From: Hofstenia miamia
Taxonomy: Eukaryota > Xenacoelomorpha > Acoela
Length of the DNA stretch: 64,000 bases
Direction: 5' to 3'
NCBI GenBank assembly: GCA_004352715.1
Contig: SCFE01000108.1
Location: 1,154,690 to 1,218,689, forward strand
The position numbers were made by a program, and so were the translations under genes. Shown piece by piece: positions 50,538 to 57,416 of this stretch (within the stretch, counting starts at the first letter, position 1; every line of letters begins with the position of its first letter). Below the pieces are notes generated by a model. It made no database searches, was not told the DNA's origin, and was given only the letters and a program-made list of their open reading frames with translations.

Positions 50538-50970
50538 NNNNNNNNNNNNNNNNNNNNNNNNNNNNNNNNNNNNNNNNNNNNNNNNNNNNNNNNNNNNNNN
50601 NNNNNNNNNNNNNNNNNNNNNTATATATATATAAAAATAAAATATTTCTCTTCAAAAATTGGAGAAATGCACAAATGTCCAATTTAAAGAAATATAATAC
50701 CCTAGGATTGAATCGCTTTCTAATCCACTAGAAGCTTCTTTCATACATTGATGGACGGAGTATGATTCGATTTTTTTCTAAATTATAAATTAAAATAATT
50801 GTATTTAATTGGACAACATTACTAATCGCTTATCATTTTCTTCACATCCCTTGGATTTAATTGTTTTGTTTATTTCTTTTTGGACCAATCTGAGTGAAGA
50901 ATCGATTTTTTCAAAACGAGTATAAGCTGATTGGAGGTCAGCAGTGTTTAACGCCTCCGATTTTTCGGAT
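22149..50970 (-). CDS. ARHGAP17: BAR-RhoGAP gene of the RICH/nadrin family (ARHGAP17/44-like)
   Basis: Thirteen exons on the minus strand rebuild most of a RICH-type protein: an N-terminal BAR domain that binds and curves membranes, a RhoGAP domain that stimulates GTP hydrolysis by Rac/Cdc42-type GTPases, and a proline-rich tail. Exons from 5' to 3': 50846/50823-50970, 49086-49146 (uncertain), 48872-48983, 44171-44389, 43790-43858, 41901-42042, 35732-35847, 35165-35394, 28939-29055, 28805-28893, 28643-28762, 22476-22554, 22149-22437. All chosen junctions from 48983 to the stop are phase-compatible, and most acceptors are TTTAG. The arginine finger is in EEGLFRIAGG. LKLYLRDLPEPL and NKMTTSNLSTVIAPNLL supply the other RhoGAP signature residues. 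The usual GPNLLW is APNLLT here. The very first coding exon (MKKQF-like in the family) was not found. Transposons fill the introns. Confidence 0.85.
22476..22554 (-). CDS. ARHGAP17: BAR-RhoGAP tail exon before a 38-nt intron
   Basis: A TTTTTAG acceptor opens a frame in phase 1 that continues the exon ending at 28643 (T+CC gives Ser). It reads GDFVLNDSSTASPSV and SLADLPTSE. The frame would hit a stop soon after. A GTATGA donor at 22475 and an acceptor at 22438 define a 38-nt intron that restores the terminal frame. A missing base in the T-run near 22455 would also explain the break. Confidence 0.65.
22555..24616. other. intron sequence, mostly anonymous
   Basis: Apart from the hairpin at 23691-23789 and a TA repeat at 24593-24616, I see no repeat or coding signal in this part of the 6.1-kb intron. 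Confidence 0.5.
23691..23789. ncRNA. 99-nt nested hairpin, candidate structured RNA or small MITE
   Basis: Outer arms AGGCAATTTG (23691-23700) and CAAATTGCCT (23780-23789) pair perfectly. Inner arms GCAGCAGGCAAT (23714-23725) and ATTGCCTGGCGCTGC (23752-23766) pair with a 3-nt bulge. Both arm spacers are 13 nt and the loop is 26 nt. The size suits a miRNA precursor, but the repeated GGCAAT words may instead mark a short inverted-repeat element. Confidence 0.3.
24617..25224. mobile_element. Tc1-like nonautonomous element in a TA microsatellite
   Basis: The left end is CAGTATTGGCCAAAATGATA and the right end, reversed, is CGGTATTGGCCGAAAAGATC. The TIR similarity runs for about 30 bp (both continue with GCCCA-CTC). 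TA flanks both ends, and the surrounding DNA is (TA)n. The 608-bp interior has no transposase. Confidence 0.75.
25271..26539 (-). mobile_element. mariner-like element with broken transposase
   Basis: The termini are CAGGGTATCCACAAAGTCTC on the left and, reversed, CCGGGTGTCCACAAAGTCTC on the right. Both are followed by an ACAATTTGAAAAAT stretch and flanked by TA inside (TA)n tracts. The 1269-bp length and the leftward transposase fit an intact-length Tc1/mariner (IS630-related) insertion. Its sequence sits in the same intron as the neighbouring Tc1-like element. Confidence 0.85.
25520..26409 (-). pseudogene. mariner transposase, disrupted
   Basis: The frame starts at an ATG at 26407-26409 (MATPQEKEQCVSWFIETK) and runs through a helix-turn-helix region (IRAWHKKFMETG, RPRTSEES, LPRSTVHKVLLKNLR) to CFSNEATFHV, where a TAA at 25932 interrupts it. 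This is the first catalytic block (usually SDEATFH), here with Asp changed to Asn. After another frameshift the text continues as RIIGPFFFNEATINADVYLD and IFQQDGDA, the second catalytic Asp region. Internal stops and the Asn change show it is inactive. Confidence 0.85.
26540..26682. repeat. TA microsatellite with 63-N gap (26562-26624)
   Basis: Alternating TA on both sides of the gap. The gap probably reflects the microsatellite itself. Confidence 0.9.
26683..27124. other. intron sequence, nothing recognised
   Basis: No coding signal or clear repeat was seen. An ACACCCTGTGTACG stretch near 26784 resembles transposon ends but has no partner. Confidence 0.4.
27125..27310. mobile_element. hAT-type MITE with CAGTGGTTCTCAAC end
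   Basis: The left end CAGTGGTTCTCAAC and the right end CAGTTGAGAACCAT form imperfect terminal inverted repeats about 186 bp apart. CAGTGGTTCTCAA is a well-known terminus of Charlie-like hAT nonautonomous elements. I could not define an 8-bp target duplication. Confidence 0.65.
27311..28642. other. intron sequence, nothing recognised
   Basis: AT-rich, with only short, non-conserved open frames. Confidence 0.5.
28643..28762 (-). CDS. ARHGAP17: BAR-RhoGAP exon after the RhoGAP domain
   Basis: This encodes a proline- and charge-rich linker: FPSPDEILPPLPLETKEP, then a basic KKHHHRRSR stretch. It ends before GTAATT in phase 1, matching the next exon at 22554. It may be spliced to 28805-28893 by removal of a 42-nt intron (28763-28804) or may be continuous with it; both keep the frame. 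Confidence 0.7.
28805..28893 (-). CDS. ARHGAP17: BAR-RhoGAP exon: end of the RhoGAP domain
   Basis: After a TTGTAG acceptor the frame reads TSVTSIVEIMISNVDWFFSD, which matches the family's end of domain (TSVHVV...IIQHADWFFPEE in vertebrates). It enters in phase 2 from the exon ending at 28939. A strong GTAAGG donor follows at 28804. Confidence 0.85.
28939..29055 (-). CDS. ARHGAP17: BAR-RhoGAP exon: RhoGAP helices with the NKMTTSN motif
   Basis: The exon starts after ATTTTAG in phase 2 (AG+G gives Arg), reading YLLVFLHKIS, then NKMTTSNLSTVIAPNLL, and ends before GTAGGT. The family motif is YLIKFL...NKMTPSNIAIVLGPNLLW. The conserved Asn is present; the final Trp is not. Confidence 0.88.
29203..29685. 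mobile_element. piggyBac-like MITE (copy A)
   Basis: The right end AATTAAGG is followed by TTAA (29686-29689), and a TTAA lies at 29199-29202 at the expected distance. Interior text around 29520-29640 (ACGAAAAAGAAAGA, TTAGTTCGTGAGTTATAAG) parallels 40570-40660 in copy C. The left terminus is degraded. Confidence 0.55.
29690..30386. other. intron sequence, nothing recognised
   Basis: No coding signal or further repeat was seen between two piggyBac-like MITE copies. Confidence 0.45.
30391..30778. mobile_element. piggyBac-like MITE (copy B)
   Basis: TTAA precedes CCCTAAATAGCCC, and GGCAGTTTTGGG is followed by TTAA. The two ends are imperfect inverted repeats. At 388 bp it is shorter than the other copies and has no coding capacity. 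Confidence 0.65.
30857..32001. mobile_element. pogo/Tigger-like nonautonomous element
   Basis: The termini are inverted repeats that share CAGGCAACCCCGCCTAAGTC perfectly, flanked by TA on both sides (30855-30856 and 32002-32003). CAGG-type ends with TA target sites suit the pogo/Tigger group. The 1145-bp interior shows no transposase. It contains a perfect 12-bp stem (31695-31706 with 31714-31725). Confidence 0.8.
32004..32650. other. intron sequence, nothing recognised
   Basis: No convincing exon or repeat was seen. Confidence 0.45.
32651..32656 (-). promoter_or_regulatory. poly(A) signal of the nested gene
   Basis: AATAAA on the minus strand, about 110 nt past the stop codon at 32767. Confidence 0.4.
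32767..33083 (-). CDS. nested gene, exon 2: ectodomain, membrane segment, tail
   Basis: After a pyrimidine-rich tract ending GATATTAG, an open frame of 105 codons contains a charged region (NKRCKPDNDFLHVF, YNIPEQHPKYSKP). A hydrophobic span follows (INIGITLIAATIVQLVFYCC), a likely transmembrane helix, then a short tail and a TAA. It joins exon 1 (33352-33565) in phase 1, giving about 176 residues. I do not recognise the family. No ATG precedes this frame before an in-frame stop, which supports splicing. Confidence 0.45.
33352..33565 (-). CDS. nested gene, exon 1 with ATG
   Basis: The ATG at 33563-33565 follows an in-frame TAA. The frame reads MSSLLATYLREYSHYY, YLVPYNEFSNECDEDVKKS and a basic KKLPKTSKRK stretch. 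A strong CAG-GTAACG donor at 33351 leaves phase 1, matching the acceptor at 33084. Without splicing, the frame stays open for 103 residues to 33254. A TATA box lies about 70 nt upstream. No homologue is recognised. It lies on the same strand as the host gene, inside its intron. Confidence 0.45.
33632..33639 (-). promoter_or_regulatory. TATA box of the nested gene
   Basis: On the minus strand the sequence is ACTATATAAC, about 70 nt before the ATG at 33565. Behind it (33640-33830) lies a stretch with more CpG than its surroundings (CGCGCGC, GCGCGTTAATCGCG), as a promoter might have. Confidence 0.4.
33840..35164. other. intron sequence, nothing recognised
   Basis: AT-rich and non-coding, with no clear repeat boundaries. 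Confidence 0.5.
35165..35394 (-). CDS. ARHGAP17: BAR-RhoGAP exon: core RhoGAP domain
   Basis: The exon opens after CATTTAG in phase 0 with SALDSGHL and carries LKLYLRDLPEPLLHSSLY and WDAKMKALYSLIHQMPETN. It ends TTG AG before GTAAAA. LKxYLRxLPEPL is the RhoGAP hallmark, with the conserved Lys and Arg that support the arginine finger. It follows the exon at 35732-35847 across a 337-nt intron. Confidence 0.92.
35732..35847 (-). CDS. ARHGAP17: BAR-RhoGAP exon: arginine-finger segment
   Basis: After TATTTAG the exon enters in phase 1 (G+GT gives Gly) and reads RKIALPIEVCISLLNAY and EEEGLFRIAGGQNRLKRLK, ending before GTTTGT. The family has GREIALPIEACVMLL and EEGLFRIG. The Arg in GLFRI is the catalytic arginine finger. 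Confidence 0.92.
36058..36581. mobile_element. hAT-like nonautonomous element
   Basis: CAGGCGCGGCTTTAG at the left and CCGCGCCTTG at the right form short inverted ends. The interior has a G-run of 10 (36300-36309) and a GGGGCGGCCGCCC near the right end. CAGGGGCGG-type ends occur in widespread hAT nonautonomous families; the assignment is tentative. Confidence 0.45.
36582..37607. other. intron sequence, nothing recognised
   Basis: AT-rich, with no repeat or open frame of note. Confidence 0.5.
37610..38907 (+). mobile_element. mariner element, full length, degenerate
   Basis: The left end is CGAGGGTGTGAGAAAAATAA and the right end, reversed, is CGAGGTGTGTGAGAAACGTA. Both continue with TGAGACT and are flanked by TA. 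The 1298-bp length is typical for mariner. It lies in the intron between 35847 and 41901, opposite to the host gene. Confidence 0.88.
37805..38847 (+). pseudogene. mariner (DD34D) transposase pseudogene
   Basis: The start is MQHRKLEERYAIKSCFKLG. After frameshifts the text continues as DREFINCVITCDESWIFEYY (first catalytic Asp), SKSKIKLMLICFFDSK and KEFVPPGQTVN. In a third frame come WMLRHDNAPSHTAISI (second Asp) and SPDLSPCDLFFFP (third Asp, read across a shift), then TTVTDQLKTS and YFEGDN near the end. The three Asp residues remain readable, but the frames do not join. Confidence 0.88.
38910..40235. other. intron sequence, nothing recognised
   Basis: AT-rich and non-coding, with no clear repeat. 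Confidence 0.5.
40236..40713. mobile_element. piggyBac-like MITE (copy C), best preserved
   Basis: TTAACCTTAAACAGCC at 40236-40251 and its exact complement at 40698-40713 give TTAA target sites plus perfect 12-bp CCTTAAACAGCC termini. TTAA duplication with a CC start is the signature of piggyBac-type elements. It has no transposase. Copies A, B, D and E are related. Confidence 0.75.
40745..41395. other. GC-rich island of unknown origin
   Basis: About 650 bp stand out from the AT-rich intron by much higher G+C and CpG. Examples are GGCCGGC, GACGTCGCCGTCTGCTCGAC and CTAGAGGCCAGAGACAG. The longest open frame on + (about 40834-41103) has no recognised domain. It may be the untranslated part of a retroelement, a recent insertion or a structured RNA. 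I could not identify its ends. Confidence 0.5.
41901..42042 (-). CDS. ARHGAP17: BAR-RhoGAP exon: BAR end and BAR-GAP linker
   Basis: A CATTTTAG acceptor opens the frame YVKQLQSYHQSSAAVLERL, then GPVFGTSLDDHLTSTG before a GTGAGC donor (phase 1). The family has QADYHRKALAVLE followed by FGTPLEEHLKRSG at this point. The reading frame is not the longest open frame locally; similarity and splice phase choose it. Confidence 0.9.
42674..43135. mobile_element. piggyBac-like MITE (copy D), inverted relative to A and C
   Basis: TTAA then CCTAGGAAT at the left; ACAGGTTAAGG then TTAA at the right. Internal TTATATCTCACGAACTAA at 42725 is the reverse complement of the motif in copy A near 29613. Size is 462 bp. 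Confidence 0.65.
43790..43858 (-). CDS. ARHGAP17: BAR-RhoGAP exon: BAR helix, 23 codons
   Basis: A small phase-0 exon between CTTAG and GTAATT reads DELTQNVYNYNLHERDY and ATYLLT. It fits the family segment DQLAADMYNFMAKEGEY and joins both neighbours without frame change. Confidence 0.88.
44090..44117. repeat. TA microsatellite
   Basis: About 13 TA repeats in the intron next to the BAR exon at 44171. Confidence 0.9.
44171..44389 (-). CDS. ARHGAP17: BAR-RhoGAP exon: BAR domain coiled helices
   Basis: A 73-codon phase-0 exon with AATTTAG acceptor and GTATAT donor encodes a highly helical, charged segment: SAIRQLKSKVQKYGLDYDSA, QKQLERLQTQQ and SSRADQSQETLDEAQLKL. LDYDSAR corresponds to the LDWDSVR / LDFD motif of BAR proteins. 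Confidence 0.9.
44600..44907. repeat. TA microsatellite with 211-N gap (44649-44859)
   Basis: TA repeats occur on both sides of the gap. Open frames across it are artefacts. Confidence 0.9.
44910..46062 (+). mobile_element. Rex1-like non-LTR retrotransposon fragment
   Basis: RT pieces can be read across several frames: NEYPNVWKKAVTPVLK (44930), MMFFDYSSAFINILQHKMIN (45183), KYSDDMRVIGRI with QSAYRDY (45430-45495), NLKINTVKTQELIIANP (45548) and LGLNIDQNLTWNRHV (45670). FxDYSSAFN, a DD-box followed by AYRxE, and KTKELI are characteristic of the Rex1/Babar lineage. Stops abound. YADD is YSDD here. It lies opposite to the host gene in the intron 44390-48871. Confidence 0.7.
46063..48871. other. 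intron sequence with weak repeat traces
   Basis: A (CATA)n microsatellite lies at 46214-46231. Between 46980 and 47905, AGGTCAAAA-type words recur, and 47560-47640 reads EHAKAVEMVNAIISSLESPS in one frame, reminiscent of hAT (ZMYM1-like) transposases. The evidence is too weak to define an element. The rest is anonymous. Confidence 0.35.
48872..48983 (-). CDS. ARHGAP17: BAR-RhoGAP exon: BAR domain
   Basis: The exon reads DVLSRTSEELLNVAKFEAAL and IESEFLTQLKNLGE, ending before GTAAGA in phase 0 and joining the exon at 44389. It fits the LLGKMLETCGDAE...VEKEIVDPL segment of the family. The acceptor ATTTTAAG lacks a strong pyrimidine tract, and the entering phase is 2. Confidence 0.82.
49086..49146 (-). 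CDS. ARHGAP17: BAR-RhoGAP exon, tentative
   Basis: The frame reads LTAMYYGSVEFANAIYALF, which fits the LPLTALAQNMQEAS stretch expected here. A GTTAAA donor gives the phase 2 needed by the exon at 48983. The acceptor AAAAAAG at 49147-49148 is poor, and joining it to the upstream exon needs the alternative donor at 50845. Boundaries are therefore uncertain. Confidence 0.45.
49200..50500. other. intron sequence, nothing recognised
   Basis: Short degenerate frames only, with no repeat ends. Confidence 0.45.
50502..50632. repeat. CA/TA microsatellite with 84-N gap (50538-50621)
   Basis: (CA)n passes into (TA)n on the left of the gap, and (TA)n resumes on the right. Confidence 0.9.
50823..50970 (-). 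CDS. ARHGAP17: BAR-RhoGAP exon: first BAR helix
   Basis: A GGTTTAG acceptor at 50971 opens SEKSEALNTADLQSAYTRF, then DSSLRLVQKEINKTI and NDKRL. RAEKTEVL followed by a long amphipathic helix is how RICH proteins start their BAR domain. Two donors are possible: GTAATG at 50822 (phase 0) and GTGAAG at 50845 (phase 1); only the latter joins the tentative next exon in frame. The phase-2 entry requires an upstream exon that I could not find. Confidence 0.8.
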
Positions 50971-53126
50971 CTAAACCAACAATAAATTATTTGAGAAAAC
51001 GTAATACAAACAAATCAGATAATACATGAGAACCTAAGAACTAATACAAAATTGCTGTATAATGATGCAAACCTTCTATAGAAGGAACTTCCTAAGTGAT
51101 TTGGGAAGAATTTATAAATTTAGGTTAAAAGAAAACATCAAAAAGTATTGCTATCGATTATACAAAGCATTGTTGAGCTTTGTTTGAATATAGTTAACAG
51201 CAACGATAAAGTTTAATCAAACGCTTGACACATGTTATATCCTTTGCCAAGAGGTTATTTTTAGGCTACTTGTTAGCAACGTTGCACAAAAATCAATTTC
51301 AGATGGATCTCTATAATAATGTGCATCCAGTAGAAAAATCAATTCTGATCATTTCTTTTCAAATATTTTCAATATTTTCTTGTCTGTTTTAATGACCATA
51401 ATAAAGGTCCATAGCAAGACGTAGAAAATATTTCAAACAAATGACCAATACTAATATCTATTTTGTCAGCATTTCTAACAGTAACAAATATTTCTCAAAA
51501 TCAAGAATCTATAATTATAAACATGCCAATTCTATACATATACATCTATTATAAAGCCTGGATGAAAACTACGCTGTTAACCTAAAATTCTCCATTCCTT
51601 CCGCAAACGGATGCAATTTCTATTTTCTGATAATAGCATTGCATTTCTTATATAACTAAATTTCATAATAAACAAATTAAAAATATCAGTACAGATGATC
51701 AGTTGAATTTTTTTTAACTAAAACGACATTTTAAACTAAACATTTTTTCTTTTCAAGAAAACAGTGATTCTATTAAAATCTGATTATTTTGATTTCCAGA
51801 GAGCAATTTTGAATTGAAAAATATAAGTTTACAGTATTTTCCTTAAAAAAGTCCAATTCTTTAACTAGATTTTTTTCACATTGCAAGATCCGTTTATAAA
51901 CATACATCTTCAGGCTGAGCATTATGTTTTTGAGACATTTTCAGCTTCCTTATTATTATAAAAAAGTGGACATATGACAGTAAACACAAATAAATATTTC
52001 GAGTTAAAATGATATACATAATCATTCTTACAATATTTTGGTTTATACATCAAACCACAACAACAATCAACTTATATGCACAGCCACTCTAGTGTTGAAA
52101 TACAAATAACAGAAATTAACACAGAGTTAGTTATTTACAATTTTGATTTGACTACAAAATCGATATGGGCATTCCAATTATACATGTATATACGTTCTTT
52201 AACTGATTCATCTTTTTGATCAAAGTCTGTATAAATATGCAGTTTTTATTCTGCATTAAAAAAGTAAAATATTATGATATATTGAAAATAAAAGAATACT
52301 ATGTACGACATTTATTATTTTAAAAAATAAATCTCTCTGTAAAAAATTTGAAAAAAAGTTTGCTTTTGATCTCTATGAATGCAAATTCATTTTATAATAT
52401 GCAAATTTGATGCTACTTCATTTAATTGAAATACTTTAATTTGCCAATTGTCACTCGATACAAGATATTTGACAAAATCACAAGGACTGTTATACTCTTA
52501 AAAAAGTTCAAGAATTTCAGGAAAAACAGTGGAAGATAGATGTCTTATTTAAAGTCTCTCAATGACACTAGATATTGCACATCAAAAAACTGAAATAATA
52601 ATTAAAAACAAAGATGATAAAGATTTCCTGTTTTTTGAGATTCTTCCTGGTATGCAGAGTAGCATGATAGGAGTTCAACAATTATGCGCAAGCAATGATT
52701 CAAGTTGTGAAAGAACATAGTTAAAGAATGTCAAAACATTCTAAAAAGAGTGATCTTTCCAGTACATGAATATTTTTATTATGTTTCCTCATCAGTGAAT
52801 TATTTAGGATAACACAATTAAAAAAGGAATTCATATCAATTTTCAAACGATTCTTTTCTAATATCATATGTACCTTTCACAAAGTTGAGAGACATTATAC
52901 TTAAAAATAATAAACTTAATTTTTGTCAAACTTTTAAGCATGATTAAGAGTGAATAATGAGAAGAATAGCATAAATTTCTTTGGAATATAATATTGACAT
53001 AAAAAATTATTTTTTCTTTATCATAATTATAGAGAAAAAAGGATGTTGCAATTAGGGCAGCCCTAAGCACTGCAAAAGTAGCTAAGAGAATAACGATAAT
53101 ATATATATATACATATACACATATAT
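50971..53126. other. upstream intron or 5' region, nothing recognised
   Basis: The first coding exon of the BAR-RhoGAP gene should lie here or further right, but no MKKQF-like exon is visible. The sequence is AT-rich with short frames only. A single N at 53127 follows a TA/CA repeat. Confidence 0.45.
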
Positions 53127-53129
53127 NTT

Positions 53130-53660
53130 TATCCGCATAAATTAATTAAAATAATTATTACACAACAAATTTTACAACAAAATAATGAAAGAACTTTAAT
53201 AACTCCATCATTGCAAGATCAGAAGAAAAAAATATATTGGAAACGTCCATATATAGAAAGCAACATCAAGAAATTGTCAAAGAATTTAGTAAATATGAAT
53301 CAAAAGCTCATAAGATCAAGAGTTATTCCAATTTTTAGTACTTTGAAAACTGAACATCTTTTTAAAAACAAAGACCGCATTCCAGAAGATTTAGTTTTTT
53401 CAATAGCTTATAAATATCAATGTGGCAATCGTAACAAATTGTACATTGGAGAAACAAGCCGCCATTTCGGCAAGCACATAATAGAGCACATTAGCGGACA
53501 TTTAAATACTGAAATATTTCAACACCATCACGAAATTAAAAAAAGAAAATTTTACCATCATAAAAACTAAGAATACCAAAATAGAAATATTTAAAGAAAT
53601 TAAAATGGACTATTATACTGAAAAAACAAATGAATACATTTCAAAGATTACATCTTTTTA
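53130..53660 (+). mobile_element. Penelope-like element fragment with GIY-YIG endonuclease
   Basis: The frame 53211-53567 reads IYWKRPYIESNIKKLSKNL, a stretch typical between RT and endonuclease in Penelope-like elements. It continues with AYKYQC and NKLYIGETSRHFGKHIIEH, a GIY-YIG-type endonuclease (YIGETSRH...EH). After a frameshift near 53540, IEIFKEIKMDYYTEKTNEYI follows in another frame. The RT is missing on the left, where the sequence meets an N at 53127. It is inactive. Confidence 0.75.
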
Positions 53661-54771
53661 AATCTTTACCCGAGCATGTGGAAATTATTTTGGTTAATTA
53701 TAAGTGTAGTTTACAGTTTTGTAAAAAAATGTCATAGTACTTGAAAAATATTTAACTAATTTCATTAACACCCTGTAGGCCTGTAAAATTCATCTACAAT
53801 AAAAACTGCGCACTTTTATTATCATTTCAGTGTGGCTACAAATTTTGATATCTGAAAATTATAATACAGACCGCTTTGCACACAGACGCGTATAGAGAAT
53901 TTCGAAAAAAGGAGTTGGGGGCAATTCTTACCAGAGAATTATAAGCCTAGGTAGTTTTTTTCACCCTCTTAGCATAATGCGGTCCTCGCCCGTGCAGATA
54001 TGATGAATAAACCAAAAAGACAGACGGAGGTAATAAGAATAACATGAAATACCAATACGTAATTTTCGTTTTAAGAAATTTGATTATATATTGCAGTGAA
54101 AGATGTACAAATTTCAATAAATAAAGCAATAGAGTAATTATGATTTGATCTACTTTTTTTTGCACTTTATATCAAACAAAAAGACTTCATCAATATACCG
54201 TATGAGAATGAGTTGAAATTGGCCTGCTCCTGTTTGAACACATATCTTTTTCTATGTGAATAGATTATAATATTTTAGTGGTATACATAAATTCAATTAT
54301 TACAATTAAACATGTAGTTGATATGGTATCAGTAATAGCACCGTAAACGTGTTACTATTGCAGTATGACCATAGCATTATCATTAATTTCATGAAATTCC
54401 ATGGTCTGAATTTGTAAAAATGCCAATTCGCATTTTGGAGATGAATGCTTAGTGATAAAACTCTTCATAGCATTCATTTTCTAAGGTTTATTTGCAAAAT
54501 GCTAGTAGGATACCTGATTTCAAAATTTTTTCTTAATTACGAATAATTTCCTAAATTATTAGCTATTGTTTGAAAAAATAAATTTAAACCATATCGACCC
54601 AAGAAACCCAAACTATTTCATGCGCGAAAATAATGAAAAATTTATATCATTCATGAGAACCCAGCATGACCATTTATAAAATACAATTTTCAATATCAAC
54701 GTGATGGAGGTTTTGCGAAGATTGATTTTGTGTTTAAGTTTATTGAGTTTGGCATTAGTAAAGTTTTCATA
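53661..54771. other. no feature seen
   Basis: AT-rich, without repeats or open frames of interest. Confidence 0.5.
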
Positions 54772-54980
54772 AAGGGGCTGCCACACCATAGGGTTTTTGC
54801 GCTAGAACAAAACACTTAAGTTAAATGCACTCTGTGTACTATCTGTTCCCGCGCGAGATAATTGCAACATAATTACTCTCGGAGTATGTGCCGGGGCATG
54901 AGTTCATCGTGTGGCATGCCAAATAGCACTTAACATAGTGCATTTGCCTAGGGACAAAGCCCATCGTGTGGCATTCCCTT
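54772..54980. mobile_element. 209-bp MITE, hAT-like
   Basis: AAGGGGCTGCCACACCATAG at the left and, reversed, AAGGGAATGCCACACGATGG at the right form terminal inverted repeats with a few mismatches. There is no coding capacity. The target duplication is not clear, so the superfamily is uncertain. Confidence 0.65.
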
Positions 54981-57416
54981 AAAGGTATTATTTCTAGATT
55001 TTCTCTAGTTAGACATTCGTGTGTTGAGCTAAGTTTCTGTACAAATGCTTACAGTTTACCATAATCTAAATTAATTTAGCCATTAAATATAGTAATATCA
55101 CAAAGGGATGGATTTATAATGAACATCTATACAATATTAATTACAAACAAAAATCAAAATTCAATTGCATCTCCAGATAAAAACATTAATTAAAAAATAA
55201 ATGCATAATATTTTAATTTCCTCCTCTTGATCTTAGTTAATACTACAATACCAGCTTTTCTATGAATTATAAAATCAGAATTCAGCCAAAAAAATGAACT
55301 CGGAATGAGTGTTTCAACTATGTTGTATATGTTCATGCGAAGTCTGGCAAAACAATACCGTATTTAAATGTAATAACCGATGGCATTTTATGTTTTACAA
55401 GGTCCTTGTGTAAGGCAAATTAGGGTGGTAAATTTACAAAGAAATTTTTATTCAATAAAACCATTGAATTTTGCAAAATCAGATCATTCCATAAATTTCC
55501 AAATGTAATTTTAAACAAGCTGTATTGTACAAAGCGGTATTATTCCTAGCGAAAAGTAGTACAAAGCGGTAGTATTCCTATGTATATCGCAAACCCAATA
55601 TTCATATGGAGTACTTATTCGTGGCATCCTGTACATATGTGGATTGCCCACATTATTTAAGGCGACGGCTGAATTGAATCAATCTCATTAGGGAATGTAC
55701 CTCTTTGAGGAAAATGTGAATATAAAAAAAAACTACCAACAGATTTAAATGTCAAAACGAGATACTTTATTAAATCTTATAATCAATGAGGATTTGTTGA
55801 GTAAAACCCAATTGAAGAACCCGTTAATTGATAAAATGTCAAATCGATTGCTTTAGAATTATGTGAAGATGAACTACATGCTTTTAGGTGCAAAACAAGT
55901 GAAATGACCTTGCTTTTTATTATAGATTTATGAAGAATCAGTTAACCGACACTACATAAGCAAAAATACAAACGTAAACTAAAAAAGGCGATTTCTCGTT
56001 TTGAATCAATTTTAATGGGTTCTCGCACTATATCCTTTAATTATAAAGACTTTATGTTTAGTCCCACATACATTTTCAATATGAAAATATATAATTCTAC
56101 AAATTATACTTAATACACTTTGAGTAAATTTATTTGAATTTTCACTAATAATTGAATATCGACAGGCCTATGGTAATTGCTCAAAGCTGTACATCCGCAC
56201 TATACAAAATATATTTATAACAATATTAACAGAATGTATATTTATGCATTAAAAATTTATGGAATGCAGTCACGTTAACTACAAATCGGGAAATAACATG
56301 TGGAAATAAGCACAGATCGGGAGAACAAAGTATAAAGACTTCAATATATTTAAAATCTCAAGTAAAAAGGACATTATTAACAGAAAAAATATAGATTTGC
56401 ATGAATATACTTGTATGTCTTGTAATTTTAATTATGAATTTCAAGTTTTCTGCGCTATTGTCGTTAAATATATACAGCTTAATACGAATTTAATTAATCA
56501 TGCAAAGTTATCAGTATATATATATATAATATTTTTTCACCTTTTCATGTATTATATTGCATCTCTCATTGTTTTTACCCTATATTAGTGTTTACTTTGT
56601 CCGCGTGCTTTGCATGGATCCTATTCTATACCTTCGCTAAATTTGTTAGTGAGTCGTCCTAAAGGTAGACCACTGTAATTAAGATGCTTATCTGGAATGC
56701 CTTTCCTCTACATATTATCCATCAATGATCATTTTTTGCAAGAAACGTCTTCTCAAAAACTTCCATTTTTGTATAATTCGCACATTTAGAATAGTCAATA
56801 TTTTTTGAAACTGGGATAAAATCCCCTGATATAACGTGTTCTACAAACTTGCTTAATTATGCTAAGTTACTGTAATTATGCATTTTATCGCATTTCTTAT
56901 TCTCATAGATTTTCCACCCTTTAGCAGTATTTATTTCTTACGAACTATAATTTACCTTTATATATAAATATATATTCAAAAGTTATATATATAGCACAAT
57001 TTTAAAATATAACTAAACAATGGTCTACAATAAATTAGACAGCCTACGGAGCAATAATATTTGAGCCACTGCATTAAAAAACATTTTAAAACGGACCTTC
57101 CAACTGCTTGATTTAGCGTTGCTTTAAATCTGTTAAAGTTTTTCTTCATTCTAAATTCGACTTATCATTTGAAATTAAGATATACGGACATTAAAATGGA
57201 ATTTTTGCTTTTACAAGTGCCAACTGAAAATGGTCTAAACGCTGGAATTAAATAGCTTCGTCTAAAACATTTCGCTAAAAATATAAACTTTCCAAAAATT
57301 TCAGGCTTGAAGTGCAGCATTCTCAGGCATTATTCATTTCATGTATTAAATACCTATTTTCATTCTATAATCTCGTTTTCAATATTTCAAAACATTATTG
57401 ACAAGGTTAAACTTAC
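54981..57416. other. no feature seen
   Basis: A short direct repeat (AGTACAAAGCGGTA-TATTCCTA near 55530 and 55560) is the only structure noted. No recognisable exon. Confidence 0.45.

Noticed and set aside
51906-51938. Short ATG exon (MSQKHNAQPED) with a perfect GTATGT donor on the minus strand
   Set aside because: It leaves phase 0, whereas the BAR exon at 50970 needs phase 2, and it does not resemble the family's N-terminus.
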